DNA from: Larus michahellis
Taxonomy: Eukaryota; Chordata; Aves; Charadriiformes; Laridae
Assembly: GCF_964199755.1 (NCBI RefSeq)
Contig: NC_133910.1
Location: forward strand, 12,842,711 to 12,906,710
DNA: 64,000 bases
Direction of reading: 5' to 3'
Shown: positions 28,901 to 64,000 of the stretch, one piece after another
How the letters are laid out: every line of letters begins with the position of its first letter
How positions within the stretch are numbered: the first letter of the stretch is position 1
Program-made: the position numbers and the translations under genes
Notes under the pieces: model-generated
The model's input: the letters and a program-made list of their open reading frames with translations, nothing else
The model's database searches: none
Told to the model about the DNA's origin: nothing

Positions 28901-31900
28901 TGCAAGAAATGCAAGGAACTCTTTCCAAAAGTTTTGCATAATCTATGGGAAGCCCCCTGTTATGTCACGAGATCCTTTAAACTGGGGAGTGTTTTTACCC
29001 GAGTAAAACATAATGGGCTGCTCTGGGGCTTTCTTACTGACCTGTGCCCAATCTCATGGGCTATGGTGACTCCAAGGTCAAAGCCAGTGTCCTGGGTAAT
29101 AACACAGCTCCAGAAGGAGGAGCAGACTCCACCTAACTGAGTCACTCCACGTAGCTCCTTGTTCCCATCAGGTAACTCCAAGTCAAACCTAACATAAGTG
29201 AGACAGATAACAGAAGAAAACACAAAGAACCACTGCAGCTAATAAAGTCAGGTCCAGACGTTCAACTGAATTTATCTGCACTTTCCTGATCTAACTTTGC
29301 CAGCTACCTAACATGTCTTTTGCCACACGGAGCTCCCTGGGGCAAGACTGTAGCAGTAGGGTCCCATGAGTGCCCACTATTCAAAATTTGTGGTGATTCT
29401 ACATTAAAAAATCCCCATCACCCAGACAAGCAGAATGGAATAAAATGACCTAATCCTATTTGCAAAAGACAGAGCAGTATCATCATCTCTTTGAAGAAAG
29501 AGCATCAAAACAAAGCCATTACACTCATAAAAGTTTGCCTTCGATAAATTTAGCCAAGGCAATTTAAAGCAAGGAGCCTGCAAGTCAGACAAAATGTCTG
29601 AGTCAGAGTAGCATTAGAATCTTCCATAGAAAATACCAATGGGTTTTCACTTCCAGTTACTGTTCGACTTCTCTGCCCACAAAAAGCTGCAGTGGGTTTG
29701 GCTGTGCTGCTCTGGAAGCACACAACGTCCGCTCAAGTCTGGCTGGTCAGAGCTTGGGGAATAGTCCTGTTCCTTCCGAAACTGAAGAAACCGCACCTCT
29801 GACTAACTGCGTTACACTAAGGACAGGAGAATGAACCCCAAACAGGAGAATCAACCCATTTCCAAAGACTCTGTGATGCCCAACTGCTGGAAGACCCAGT
29901 ACAAATCATTGTCACTGCGCTAACAGCTGGACACCATCAGCCCTGTCTCCGGTCCCCTCCCAGGGCAGGGCAGCTTCGGTACCTGGTGACGTAGAGGACA
30001 ATGTCAGCGTGCTGGGGGTCAGAGTCATTCTGGGGGTTGACCTTCTTGCTCCACTCACAAACACTGATCAGCGAGGAGGTGACATTTGTTGTGATGTTTA
30101 CCTCTGCCTAGAATGAAGGCACATGTTTGCACATTTCATCCAGCTTTTAGCAACCCCTTAGACAACACTTGAACAGAGGCCTCCCTGCTCACCTCTGGTT
30201 CTCTCAAAACAAGCATTTGCATCAGATGAACCCTGAAATGAGCACCCAGTGAGGCATCTCTCAGCAGCTCTGCCCCCTGTTAAGAGACAGAAAGGATTCA
30301 ATAAAGAAGGCACCTCGGTGACCCCCACTACCTGTTTGCAATAACAGGGCTACATTCACGCCAAAGGTGACACACCTGGTAACCACAAGGGGCAACTGTA
30401 AAATCACTGGCAAGTACAACATTAAAGTATGCACTACAAATGTAAATAAATCTGTCAACAGATGAGAACTGTTGATACACTTGTCAGATACACTGAAGCG
30501 GAGAGAAAAATCTGCATGGAAAACAGTTTCATAGAGTAGGAGAGTGTATGCTAAAGACTTTTTTGCAATACACACACACAGAGAATGCATAAACAAATTC
30601 TTAATAATAGCAAAGGGAGACAGAGAAATTCTGTGACAGAAATAAAACATTGACATGTAAAACGTAAGATTAATTCAGTGGATCTGAAAAGGTACAGGGA
30701 CTGGATCAAGGAAGGCTCTGGTGATAAAACTCTTGCTGCTGGATCTGGCATGTAAGAATATTAGTAATGCAACAAAGAGCTACGTTTTCTACATGGGCTT
30801 TAAGGCTACAACCCCAAAGCTTCTAACAACCACTTTACCTCGTGCAGCTCTTTGTACAAGGGAAAGCCTGCCAGGCAGTGCCAGAGGGGAACACCCTGCA
30901 CATAAGCAGCGCTTGGTACTAGCAGCAGGGAACCACAAACACCTCTGAAAGGGCAGAGAGGCCCGTCTGCCCGTGACACAGCCTGTGAGCTCTCACACTG
31001 GGACAGCAACCCAAACAGAAAGCTACTCACAATGTTCAAGTTGGTGAGAATATATCGCTCTGTGTCCTCTTTGTGGTACAAGTAAACATCTGGACCTGCT
31101 ACGACCATCAGCTCCAGATGTTTGACAGCTCCCTCAGCCCTCTTCTGCAGGCGAGACGGAAACCGCCCTGCTGAACAGCACAAAGGGACACAGAGTTTAA
31201 AATGCAAGACAACATAAAGGGTCCTACAGATCCACTCCCTTTTCCTGAAAGACTGGAATAATCCAGCTGGAAGACAGCTCCTCCAGTTGCTTGCTCAGGT
31301 TTCCCACCACTCTTGGTTTCTTTTGCCTGCCAGCATCCTTAATAACACACCTATGATACCAAAATAGCAAATACCTAAATGAAAACACACCAGTTACACC
31401 TCAGTGAGGAGAGAAACATATTTAAGTATACTCATATATTTGCAGATACAAATTTTTCCTTTGAGCCCATGCAAGCAACCCCATTACCAGGAGATAGCTT
31501 TTCCAAGCAGAACAAGCCGGGATTCCTCTCCACGTACATTACCTCTTGCTGCATTTGTCTCTCTTGCCGCACTTCTGAAGACAACGTGGGGTCTGGAGAA
31601 GCTGAGGTCCTTCAGCAGGGCCATATGTTTGCTTCTGACAGGCCTGATATGAATCTTTTCCTCATCTGCAACAACGACTCCTTGCTAAAGGAGATGAAAT
31701 TCCATCTCTGAGTTATTCCAAAGACATTTGCTATCAATGGACAATTGTGTGCCATATCCTTCCTGTTTCTCCTTTGCAATGCTCAGATTTATTAAACGCA
31801 TGGTTCACACATGTTTAGTGCATCAAGCTGCAAACCTACAAAGGTTATGCACGCTTGTAAGAATAAGTTTAGTCCATACTCACCAACTGCCCTTCACAGT

Positions 31901-33474
31901 AAGTGACTCTACACTTGGCCCCGGGAGGTTGCAGTGAGTCTCCACCTGCAAAGCAGCTGCCTGAGAAGCGCTTCAGTAAGCTAAAGGAAGAGTTCACCAC
32001 TTGACTGCTCACAAAAGAAGAGGAAAGGAGGGCATGGTCCTCTCGAAATTCAAAGGCATAGAGTTCCCCCCAGGCCTCAAGGGAGCAATGTTGAATCCGA
32101 CAGGACATCAGCCCAATCTGTTCTTCTTTACAAGGACAAGTTGGCTCAGCAAAAACAAACTCAGGCACTGAAAGAAATGAAGCAAGACCAGAACAAGGGG
32201 AACAGTTATGAGAAACAATGATACACAGAAAACAAATGTAATGATCTATCTCCCCAGGAAAAAATACTCTCCAAATGACAACTGTGGCCTTTCAGGATCA
32301 TCATCAACATCGATCAGGTCAACAAAGAACTTCTATGCTTTCATGTATTCCAAAACGAGGGTAATCTGCTTGGGAACGGATAACAGCTTTGAAACTGGCT
32401 CCTGATTTATTGGCGCTTTTCCTCTCTCGATAAGGAGAACAGTTCACTTAACAAAGGCTGAGACAGTTTTACTTCCTCAGACGTTAAGTATTACTGAGTG
32501 AGAATTATCATAATCCACACAGAGACACTGGGATGAGCACTTGGTGAACACACAAGTAGACAACATTCTTGCTTTCAGGATTTGAGAATTTAAAATGCAT
32601 CTTTATTCTGAACTACCATCAACCCAGACCCAGAATATTAGTCTTTCCATGTGTTTATTTAAAAAAAAAAAAATTATCAAGTGCACTTAAAGCTATTCTT
32701 AGTCTAAAGCTACCCCCTCAGCAGACCTGAATATGTTAATCTCATAGAAAAATACCAATACAGAGAACGAGGACCGCAGGAGAAATGTGCAAAAAGATTT
32801 ATCATACCTCCGTGGCAGACTTTAAATACTGACCCAGTTCTTCAACTGCTTTCACGCCGAAACATGGATTGCCTCCCTGAGTAATGTGACTCAGAAATGC
32901 TAAATGCTTGTCAGATCTGGGTTCATTAATAAATGTTCTTAGCATTATCAAATGTACAGGATTAGAAATAAACTGACAGATGCGTTCCAAAATCAAGGAA
33001 GGAGCCCTGCATACCATCAGACACTGAGCTGGTTCCAAAATAAGAGAAAACATCTTCTGCATCCAAAGCGCTGAGAAATTTCTGCAAGAAGAAGAAGAAT
33101 AGCTTTACGGTTTTTTAGGAAAAACAAATGGATACAAGACTATCGCTTAACTGAACCTAACCTGGAAGGAACGCCAGCAAACAACAAGTACCGATGCCAA
33201 GTTCTCATGGCTTTATTTTGCGCTAAGCATGGGCTGCGCAACAGCCACCCAGAGGAAACAGCTTTATCTTCTTGATTAGTGAGGTTTGATGGATTTTGGC
33301 TTAGAACACACTGTGTTGTCTCTTTTCTTTTTTTTTTTTTTTCCTAGAAATACAAAAGGCTTCCTGGAAACTGAGTTTTCTGGAGGTCAGACTCACCTCT
33401 TGGAAAGCTGACGGCCAGCAGAACCCCAAGGGGAGCATCACGAGCGCCCGGATCGTCAAGCTGACGACGATCAT
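13977..33474 (-). CDS. ADAMTS13: ADAMTS13, von Willebrand factor-cleaving metalloprotease, complete, 28 coding exons, 1351 aa
   Basis: Secreted zinc protease that cleaves ultra-large VWF multimers in plasma. Exons (minus): 33397-33474, 33015-33081, 31884-32167, 31031-31144, 30193-30276, 29983-30107, 29042-29188, 28595-28729, 27902-28052, 27131-27235, 26505-26656, 26314-26377, 25644-25770, 25299-25447, 23820-23940, 23022-23102, 22562-22743, 21984-22119, 20111-20240, 19266-19455, 18436-18553, 17954-18083, 16917-17121, 16107-16419, 15581-15727, 14943-15119, 14423-14607, 13977-14135; total 4056 nt in one frame. Approximate residues: signal 1-22; propeptide to 145; metalloprotease 146-355 with HEIGHSLGIPHD (295-306) and Met-turn Met319; disintegrin-like 356-430; TSP1 450-502; Cys-rich/spacer 503-750; five more TSP repeats to about 1073; linker; CUB1 and CUB2 1130-1351. 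Human is 1427 aa with eight TSP repeats; here TSP3 and TSP6 are not found. Start chosen at 33474 because the 26-aa exon 1 gives a clean signal peptide; an upstream in-frame Met is possible. Shares a promoter with REXO4. Confidence 0.95.
24885..24985 (-). mobile_element. MIR-like SINE remnant in ADAMTS13 intron 14
   Basis: TTGCCACTGACCTGTATGTT, then CATGTAACTTTTCTCC, then GGCATTTTATAGGG follow the reverse complement of MIR (CACTAGCTGTGTGACCTTGG, CTTAACCTCTCTG, CATCTGTAAAATGGGG). It is an old copy. Confidence 0.55.
31884..32167 (-). CDS. ADAMTS13: ADAMTS13 coding exon 3: candidate long propeptide exon without a human counterpart
   Basis: A 284-nt exon open throughout, bounded by TTTCTTTCAG and GTGAGT. 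It joins exon 2 in phase 1 and exon 4 in phase 0 when the acceptor ending at 31145 is used. It encodes residues 49-143. The middle ([18 protein letters not shown]) resembles the LxLxPxxxLLxPGF strand of reprolysin-type propeptides. The end ([11 protein letters not shown] then VTYCEGQL) resembles the cysteine-containing end of ADAMTS propeptides (CxxxGxV...STCxGL). There are seven cysteines and one NSS glycosylation site. Human ADAMTS13 has a propeptide of only about 41 residues and no such block. The propeptide assignment rests on pattern likeness, not on an alignment. Confidence 0.75.
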
Positions 33475-34016
33475 GCTGGAGGAGTCTCGCCCAGCGCCGG
33501 CCCAGGGGTGATGAAGGCGATGTTTGGCCCACGGCATCACGTGGAGCGGAAGGGAAAAGGGTGCAGGGTTTAAACAAACAGGGGAGCTGATCCTCTGCAG
33601 AGAGGGGCAGCCGGGGGGGGAACGGCCTGTGAAGAACACAGGAACAGCTGGAAGGAAGGGAGGCTTTGCGCAATGTTTGCAACTTTACTGCAGCCAAAGA
33701 GCGCCGGCAATAACGAGCTCTGAGCCAGTCTCAGCAGCCAAACACACGTGGGGCGATCGGCGGGGGGGAAAAAGGGCTCCGTGACCTTCGGCCCGTGCCC
33801 TGACAGGCCCCACAACCCCGCCATGGCGGCGGGGTAAACCCCCACCGGCCGCCCGGCCCGCACCGGGGCGACGGGGCCCCCGCGGCCCCGGAACCCGAGC
33901 GCGGGGTCGCCGTTCCCCGCCGGGCCGGTGCGGCGCTGCGCGGTCCCGGTCCCGGCGTGGCTGGGGAGCGGCAGCCCCGGCCCGGTTGAGCCGCGTTTGC
34001 CCCGGGGTCGTGCCGC
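33475..34016. promoter_or_regulatory. Bidirectional CpG-island promoter between ADAMTS13 and REXO4
   Basis: The two start codons face away from each other across about 540 bp. The REXO4-proximal part (about 33780-34016, continuing into REXO4 exon 1) is strongly CpG-rich with many CCGG/CGGCC runs and no TATA box. The same head-to-head arrangement is known in human. The ADAMTS13 transcription start could lie anywhere in the block. Confidence 0.7.
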
Positions 34017-37000
34017 ATGGCGAAGCAGAGCCCCGCGGCCGGCGGGAAGGGCGGGAGGAGGAGGAGGAGAAGGAGGAGGAAGGTCGGGAGCGGGGAAGCG
34101 GCGGCCGCGCCGAAAGGCCCCGACATGGCGGCGGCGGCGGCTCCCCCCCGCAGCCCCCGGGAGTTCTCCTCCAACTGGAAGGCGCTGCAGGAGGTGAGGG
34201 GGGCGTCGGGATGCGCCTGGGGACAGCCGGAGCCATCTGCCCCCAGGGGCATTGGGCCGGGGAAGGGGCCCGGGGCGGCCGCGGCCATGCTGCCCCTCTC
34301 TGCGTGCCGTCCCGTGGTGTAGGTGGTGATTTTTTTAAAAATAATAACCTTTACGCCAATAAGTAAAGTCGTGCGGGCAGGGATCTGGGATGTCCCGTTG
34401 CAGGTTATTCCCCTAAAGCCAGATAGAGAGTCCAGGGCCATTTAGCACTGAGACAGAATGCCAGGAGCCCTCAGGACCTCCAAAAACAGAGGGAAATAAT
34501 CCTTCTTTCCTTTTGTTTTTTGTCTCTTTAGCTACTGAAACAAAAGGCAGACAGCTCCAACAAGTCTCTCTCTACGCGTCAAACAAACAGCAAAAAGAAG
34601 CACCCACTCAAGGCGGGCAATAGCCAAGAAGTCCCAGCCATCAATGGGAAGGGGAATGGGGAGAAGGCCAAATCCACAAGTAAAACGGACAATGGTTCTG
34701 CGAAAGACAATCCTCCTTCGGCAAAGCCGAAAGCCAAGAGGGTTGCAACAGATAAGAATTTAAATGGCACCAAAAGCAGTGGAAAAGGCTGCGAAGAAAA
34801 AAAGAAAAACGGCAATATTTTAAAGGAGAAAGGTGATATAAAACATAAGAGGAGGAAAGCTGAAGAGCAAGCGGAGCAGCAACCCAAAGAGTGAGTACTT
34901 CACGCATCGAACACCTGAGTATTTCCTTTCGGAAGTGTACCTCAGGAGCACCAACCAGTACATTCAAAACAGCTGCACTCTTCCAAACTAAATTTTGGGA
35001 GAAGTAAGATGCGTGCTGCCACTGCTCCTCAGATACAGAAACAAACTTGCCTAAGTGACAGTACTAGACTAATTTTCACAGAGCTGATTTCTTAATTTAA
35101 AAAATAAATAAGCTTTTCCTACACTATAAAGATTCAAGGCAGCTTTAAGACCGTTAAATGTAATTAAATCTGTACTTACTAGGGCTGAAATCTGGTTTGA
35201 TGACGTCGATCCAAAAGATATCGAAGCAGCAATAGGACCTGAAGCAGCAAAAATTGCCAGAAGAAATCTTGGACTTGAACCAGGGCAATCCAAAGAGTCT
35301 GTGGAGCAGGTGCTGGTTAAAGAAAAGGCTTCTGAAGGGTGAGTGGCATTCCAGCGGGAAGGAATACAGCAGAGGCATTGAGATTATCTCCTAGTAACTG
35401 TGATTTGCAGGTACACAACGTAAGCTGACATCTCCCTGGGTCTGCTGACAGACAAACTGCTGAGTTTTTCCCGTTTGTATCAACGCGTGAACCTGGTGAA
35501 TTCCACTGTGTGGTCCCTGTGCCAGAGGTGTCACCAAGCTGTCCTTTCTCTTTCAGGCTGACGCAGGCTGTAGCCATGGACTGTGAGATGGTGGGAGTGG
35601 GACCCAAGGGGGAAGACAGTATTGTGGCTCGCGTGTCCCTTGTGAACCAATTTGGAAAGTGCATTTATGACAAGTACGTCAAGCCTACAGAAGAGGTGAC
35701 TGATTACAGAACAGCTGTTAGTGGCATACGCCCTGAGAATATAAATACAGGTAGGAGCTGGGGTTTGGTTTTTTTTCTGCAAAAATGTTCTTTAAGGAGG
35801 GAGAATTTAACAGGCTATCACAGAAGCCTCATCATCTGAGCCTGGATAAGCCTTAGACTTAATGAAAAACAAAATGAAATCTGAATGCTAAGAAAAATTG
35901 TGAGAAGTAGTCGTCTTTAGAGAGTGGTCGCTAATGCCCTAGAAGAAATTAAGTCATGGATTATGGTATGGGAATAATGGTAAGTACATTTCCTTTTAGT
36001 GCTGTCCTCTTGTAACAAGCAGAGGGTTTAGTGTACTGTACAAATTCATGTAACCGCAGGCCCAAGGATACAATTGCTTTCACCAAAAAATGCAGTGTTA
36101 TAATTGTAGCTTGCTTAGTAGTCTGATGTGTCTAATGCAAAGTGTTTCCTTTGGTATTTTTAGGTGAAGATTTTCAAACCGTTCAGAAGGAGGTCGCTGA
36201 CATCTTGCATGGAAGGATTTTAGTTGGACATGCTTTACGCAATGATCTAAAGGTACACGGCTGCAGATTTGTTATTTTGAAGACAAGGCTCCAAAAATTT
36301 AAGATTGATTAAATTTCTAATACATCTTTCTGGATCAGATGAACACACCTGAACTCCTAGAAACTACAGCTTTATCGCTCTTCCCTCAGTTTCTTGTCAT
36401 TTCATGCTGCACCAAGTATAGCCCTAGTCACTTGCCCACTGAAGTTATTCCACTTCTAACCTGTGCTGCTAATAGCACTGATCTCCTACTGAAGAGCCAG
36501 GAAAGAAACAGAACGATGAAAAACTCTGCTGTTTGCATGCTTTGCTTAGCGCCCAAAGCTCGGCAGTCTGGTCATCGTTACAAGAGACAGGCATCATGTC
36601 ATGCTGTACCAGCACTGCAGGTAGTCTCTGCAGGTGGTGCCTCCAGATTCATTTCTATTTCTTATGCAAAGTAGAACTGTGTTTCTTGAATCCAGCCATT
36701 GTCTGGATGATCTTGGTCTTGTCCATTCATGGTTTTGAACTATCTCTTATAATGGACGGAAGGAAACAGCAGGAAGTTGTACATTCAGCTGTATGAAGTT
36801 TTATGCAACAGTACACTCTGGACTGGAACTGTGATCTCTTCTAGGTCCTATTTCTTGATCATCCTAAGAAGAAAATACGTGACACGCAAAGATACAAGCC
36901 CTTCAAACAGAGGGTCAAGGTAAGAAACGGTTGGGAAGGTGCACCTCAATTAACCGAGTCCCAGCTGCTAGCTCTCTCCTCCTACACTTGCTTCTCTCTG

Positions 37001-38553
37001 ACCCTGTTCCTTCTTTCCTACCTGAAACAGGGACGCCTGCTTTTTGTTCTTTGAAAATACTAGTCGACTTGAATGCTTACTTAGTGTTTGAAATACATCT
37101 GTAAGTTACTTAGTTCAGTACAAACATTACCAGTAATACCTGTGCACAAAATTCAGTGGCTCTCCCATTCTTTATCACTTGCATGGTCTTCATAACGCTT
37201 TTCTGGACAGCAAAATAAAACATTAGAGTTCCACTTACAGTAAGGCTTATCATCTTAATGGTATCTTTTCCGTAGTGATATAAAAACAGATGGCTTCAAG
37301 TTTCTGCTTAGACTGGTGGAGTAAAGGTTCGGATTATAGGGAGATATTTTAAGTTTCGTAACTATATAGTCAGGTTTTCTTTTTCACAACAAAGCACCCC
37401 AAACAGAAATCTTAGGGTTGTGGTAATACACATAAAATCCTCTCAGCAGTGCATGCATAGATCTCATAATTCATGAGGTATTCTTGCCAGTTCACCAGCA
37501 GAAGCTGAGATGTGCTATACTTTATTAAAGAATACACCTAAGCTAATATTTTTTTAAAAAAAAATATATATACACACACATATATTTATCAAGTAGTGCA
37601 AGACAGCATGATTCTATCTTTTCTATTTCTAGTCTGCACGGCCATCATTGAAACTGCTCTGTGAGAAACTGCTAAATGTTCAAGTGCAGACATCAGAGCA
37701 CTGCTCGGTACGTATCTCATCAGAACATACATGTTTGGGTAGGTCAGTAAGGTACGACACATTAGCTCCAGGATCTGGGCTCAATTCAGAATGCTGTGGC
37801 TTCATTCGAATCTCGCAATGAAAGTTAGCAGGCTCTGCTTGGACACCAGCACGCAGCAGGATGCCATCTAAGCTTACTTACTGTTACGTGTCTCATGCCG
37901 CTTGGATTTTATCCTTATTTTCATAAACTTTTGCACAAGTCAACTCTATTCTGTTTAAATATTAATTCTTGTTATTTTAAGATCCCCAGGGGAAAAAAAG
38001 TAATTATAAAGTATCAACTGCTTACCTTAAAAGCAGCATTCTGCACTGTTGTACTACAGCAGGTGGGATAAAATAGCGTGAGAGCCAACTACTGAATCGC
38101 AGCAGTTAGTTCCGTTCTTTTGGTGGACAGGGGGATATAACAGGGGAATTGACTGAAGAAACAGGGGGAATTATGAGGGTATCCCCAAGATGCTGTATCA
38201 AGAGTATTTTTTCATGATGGCTTTCCAAGTCACGATCAGAAAGGGAAGTGCATAGCCTGGTGGTGGCCCATGCATTCTGAATGCATATTCATCCCCTTCC
38301 ACTAGGCACAGAACCTAAAGCTAGAAAGAGATTATGAAATGTTAATTAAAAGGATGCATTAAAATGATAGAAGATTTAGCTGCTTCTTAACAAGAATGTT
38401 CTAAAGCCACGTCAGCTATGTTTCATTAACCCTCCTGTTCTGTTCTTTTAGATTCAGGATGCACAAGCAGCTATGAGACTGTATACCTTAGAGAAAAAGA
38501 AATGGGAAGCTGCTGTTAAGAACAAACCTAACAACAAAAATTGTAAAACTTGA
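34017..38553 (+). CDS. REXO4: REXO4, DEDDh-family RNA exonuclease 4, complete, 8 coding exons, 408 aa
   Basis: Nuclear/nucleolar 3'-5' exonuclease of the REX4 (yeast Rex4, Xenopus XPMC2) family, linked to pre-rRNA processing. Exons: 34017-34193, 34532-34890, 35183-35338, 35557-35750, 36164-36252, 36845-36919, 37633-37707, 38452-38553; phases close at 1227 nt. The start has a strong context (GCCGCATGG). Residues 1-178 are basic and low-complexity: an Arg-rich run near residues 13-22, [10 protein letters not shown] at the end of exon 1, and Lys-rich stretches in exon 2, consistent with nucleolar targeting. IWFDDVDP begins the conserved part in exon 3. The exonuclease fold carries Asp239-Cys-Glu241 (Exo I), GHALRNDLK with Asp323 (Exo II), and His373 with Asp378 (Exo III); all DEDDh residues are present. 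Slightly shorter than human (422 aa). Head-to-head with ADAMTS13 and tail-to-tail with STKLD1. Confidence 0.96.
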
Positions 38554-38918
38554 ATGGTTTTTTTATCTGCAGCGTTTGCTGGTTTCATGTCACATTCCAG
38601 GGCAAATGTAGAGGTAACTCTGAACTGACAGCAGCTACTTTGTAAAATCAATCAAAAGACAGTACTTCCTAACCTGGTACGTGAATGCTGCTGACAAGAA
38701 TCCTGGTAATATCCCCTTTCTGGATGATACCTAAGCCTAATGCCCACTACTGTGTTTAAACAATACCTGTAACGCACACCTGCATTTGTGAAGTACTTCA
38801 TCAGTTCGATTTCTGCAACGGATATACACACTGAATAAGTTTTAAAAAGTGGTTTTTAATTAAGATAGATGAAGGAAGAAACTGTCATTGCTTTGCTGAA
38901 ATTCCCAAGACTAAAATC

Positions 38919-38924
38919 TTTATT
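38919..38924 (-). terminator. STKLD1: Candidate STKLD1 polyadenylation signal (AATAAA)
   Basis: TTTATT on plus reads AATAAA on minus, about 230 nt beyond the STKLD1 stop and inside the REXO4 3' UTR. Confidence 0.5.
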
Positions 38925-39151
38925 TCAAATATTTTAATGTCTACAAAGTAAGGCGACTTCTTAATTATTGCTGTTAGTCTCACAGTTGTGGTATCTAAAT
39001 CAACAGAATATGTAACTGTTTATGTATTATTAATGGCCCAACTTTAATCTTTCTGGTGAGAAAAATCTTTTAAAGTATTTCTGGAGGATCCAGACTTTCA
39101 TATCTGAACCAGAAGTGAACAAGTCTTGTTCTTATACAAAAAGTTGTTCTT

Positions 39152-53780
<14,629 letters not shown>

Positions 53781-54280
53781 GATGGGACAGGGCCTAGCCT
53801 CCCGCTGATGCCTGGAGGGACCCCTAGGGCAGGGGCGAGAGCAGCCCCTCAGCCATCAGCAGCAGGCGTAGGGCAGAGAAGGGGCGTTTCCCCTTTCTTA
53901 CACTTTCAGACCAAAAAACCGCCGTTACAAGCCCCTGGGGCAGGGACAGAACGGGGGATGAAACGGCCACCCCACACCCGCCTCGCGTCCCTTCACCGTA
54001 GAGACGAAAAGGGGGCGGGCGGGCGCTTTCAGTGCGCGGCGTGGGAGGGGCGTGTCCGCCCCGCCCTCCCCGGTGCCACCGCCCCGCCCCGCCTGCGCCG
54101 GCGCTGCCGCCCGCGCGGCGCCTTTAAGGGCTGGCCTACGTGGCAGCAGCAGCCGAGCGGCGGCGCGGCCCGGCCCGGTGCTCCTTCCCTCCGCCCGCCC
54201 TTCCCGCCGCTGTCTGCCAGAGCCAGGCCGGGCCCCGGGCGCGCAGCAGCAGCCGGTAGTACCCTCCTCCTGCCGCCGCC
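53781..54280. promoter_or_regulatory. Bidirectional CpG-island promoter between STKLD1 and SURF4
   Basis: Two start codons point away from each other over 500 bp. From about 53990 the sequence is dense in CpG, with GC boxes (GGGGGCGGGC near 54011, CCGCCCCGCCCCGCC near 54080). The CpG island continues through SURF4 exon 1 into its intron to about 54640. There is no TATA box. A CTACGTGGCAG element with an ACGTG core lies near 54136-54146. Confidence 0.7.

Positions 54281-64000
<9,720 letters not shown>

Noticed and set aside
33685-34441. Long minus-strand frames (183 and 236 codons) across the CpG island
   Set aside because: Low-complexity Pro/Ala/Arg shadow of REXO4 exon 1 and its promoter, typical of CpG islands.

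Overview
The window is vertebrate nuclear DNA, almost certainly from a bird. The evidence is GT-AG split genes with compact introns, several CR1 LINE 3' ends carrying the (ATTCTATG)n tail, old MIR-like SINE remnants, and CpG-rich promoters. The gene order matches the human 9q34 SURF4-STKLD1-REXO4-ADAMTS13-CACFD1 block, read here in the opposite direction (in chicken this block is expected on chromosome 17). No bacterial, plasmid, phage or viral genes and no CRISPR array were seen.

Layout, left to right. 1-5255: distal flank and 3' UTR of CACFD1, GC-rich, with no recognisable coding exon. 5256-11900 (-): CACFD1, 5 coding exons, 174 aa, complete. 11901-13976: CpG-rich CACFD1 promoter, then intergenic DNA and the ADAMTS13 3' UTR. 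13977-33474 (-): ADAMTS13, 28 coding exons, 1351 aa, whose splice phases all close. 33475-34016: shared head-to-head CpG promoter. 34017-38553 (+): REXO4, 8 coding exons, 408 aa. 39152-53780 (-): STKLD1, 19 coding exons, 638 aa, converging tail-to-tail with REXO4. 53781-54280: second head-to-head CpG promoter. 54281-window end (+): SURF4, first four coding exons only.

The exon models were built by hand from homology to the human proteins as remembered, plus splice-site and phase agreement. No alignment was run. All five genes look intact. The genes do not form one pathway: ADAMTS13 is a secreted von Willebrand factor protease, SURF4 an ER cargo receptor, CACFD1 a Flower-family membrane protein, REXO4 a nucleolar exonuclease, and STKLD1 a pseudokinase. 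They are linked by position, two bidirectional promoters and one convergent 3' overlap.

The most interesting content is in ADAMTS13. It has a 284-nt exon that would give the protein a long cysteine-containing propeptide, where human ADAMTS13 has a very short one. Alternative 3' splice sites at the next exon could restore the short form. Two of the eight human thrombospondin repeats (TSP3 and TSP6) are missing as phase-matched units. The human RGD is replaced by RED, and an exosite arginine is replaced by threonine. STKLD1 keeps a DF(S) motif but has HRN in place of HRD. REXO4 and STKLD1 3' ends appear to overlap so that the REXO4 3' UTR is antisense to the last STKLD1 coding exon.
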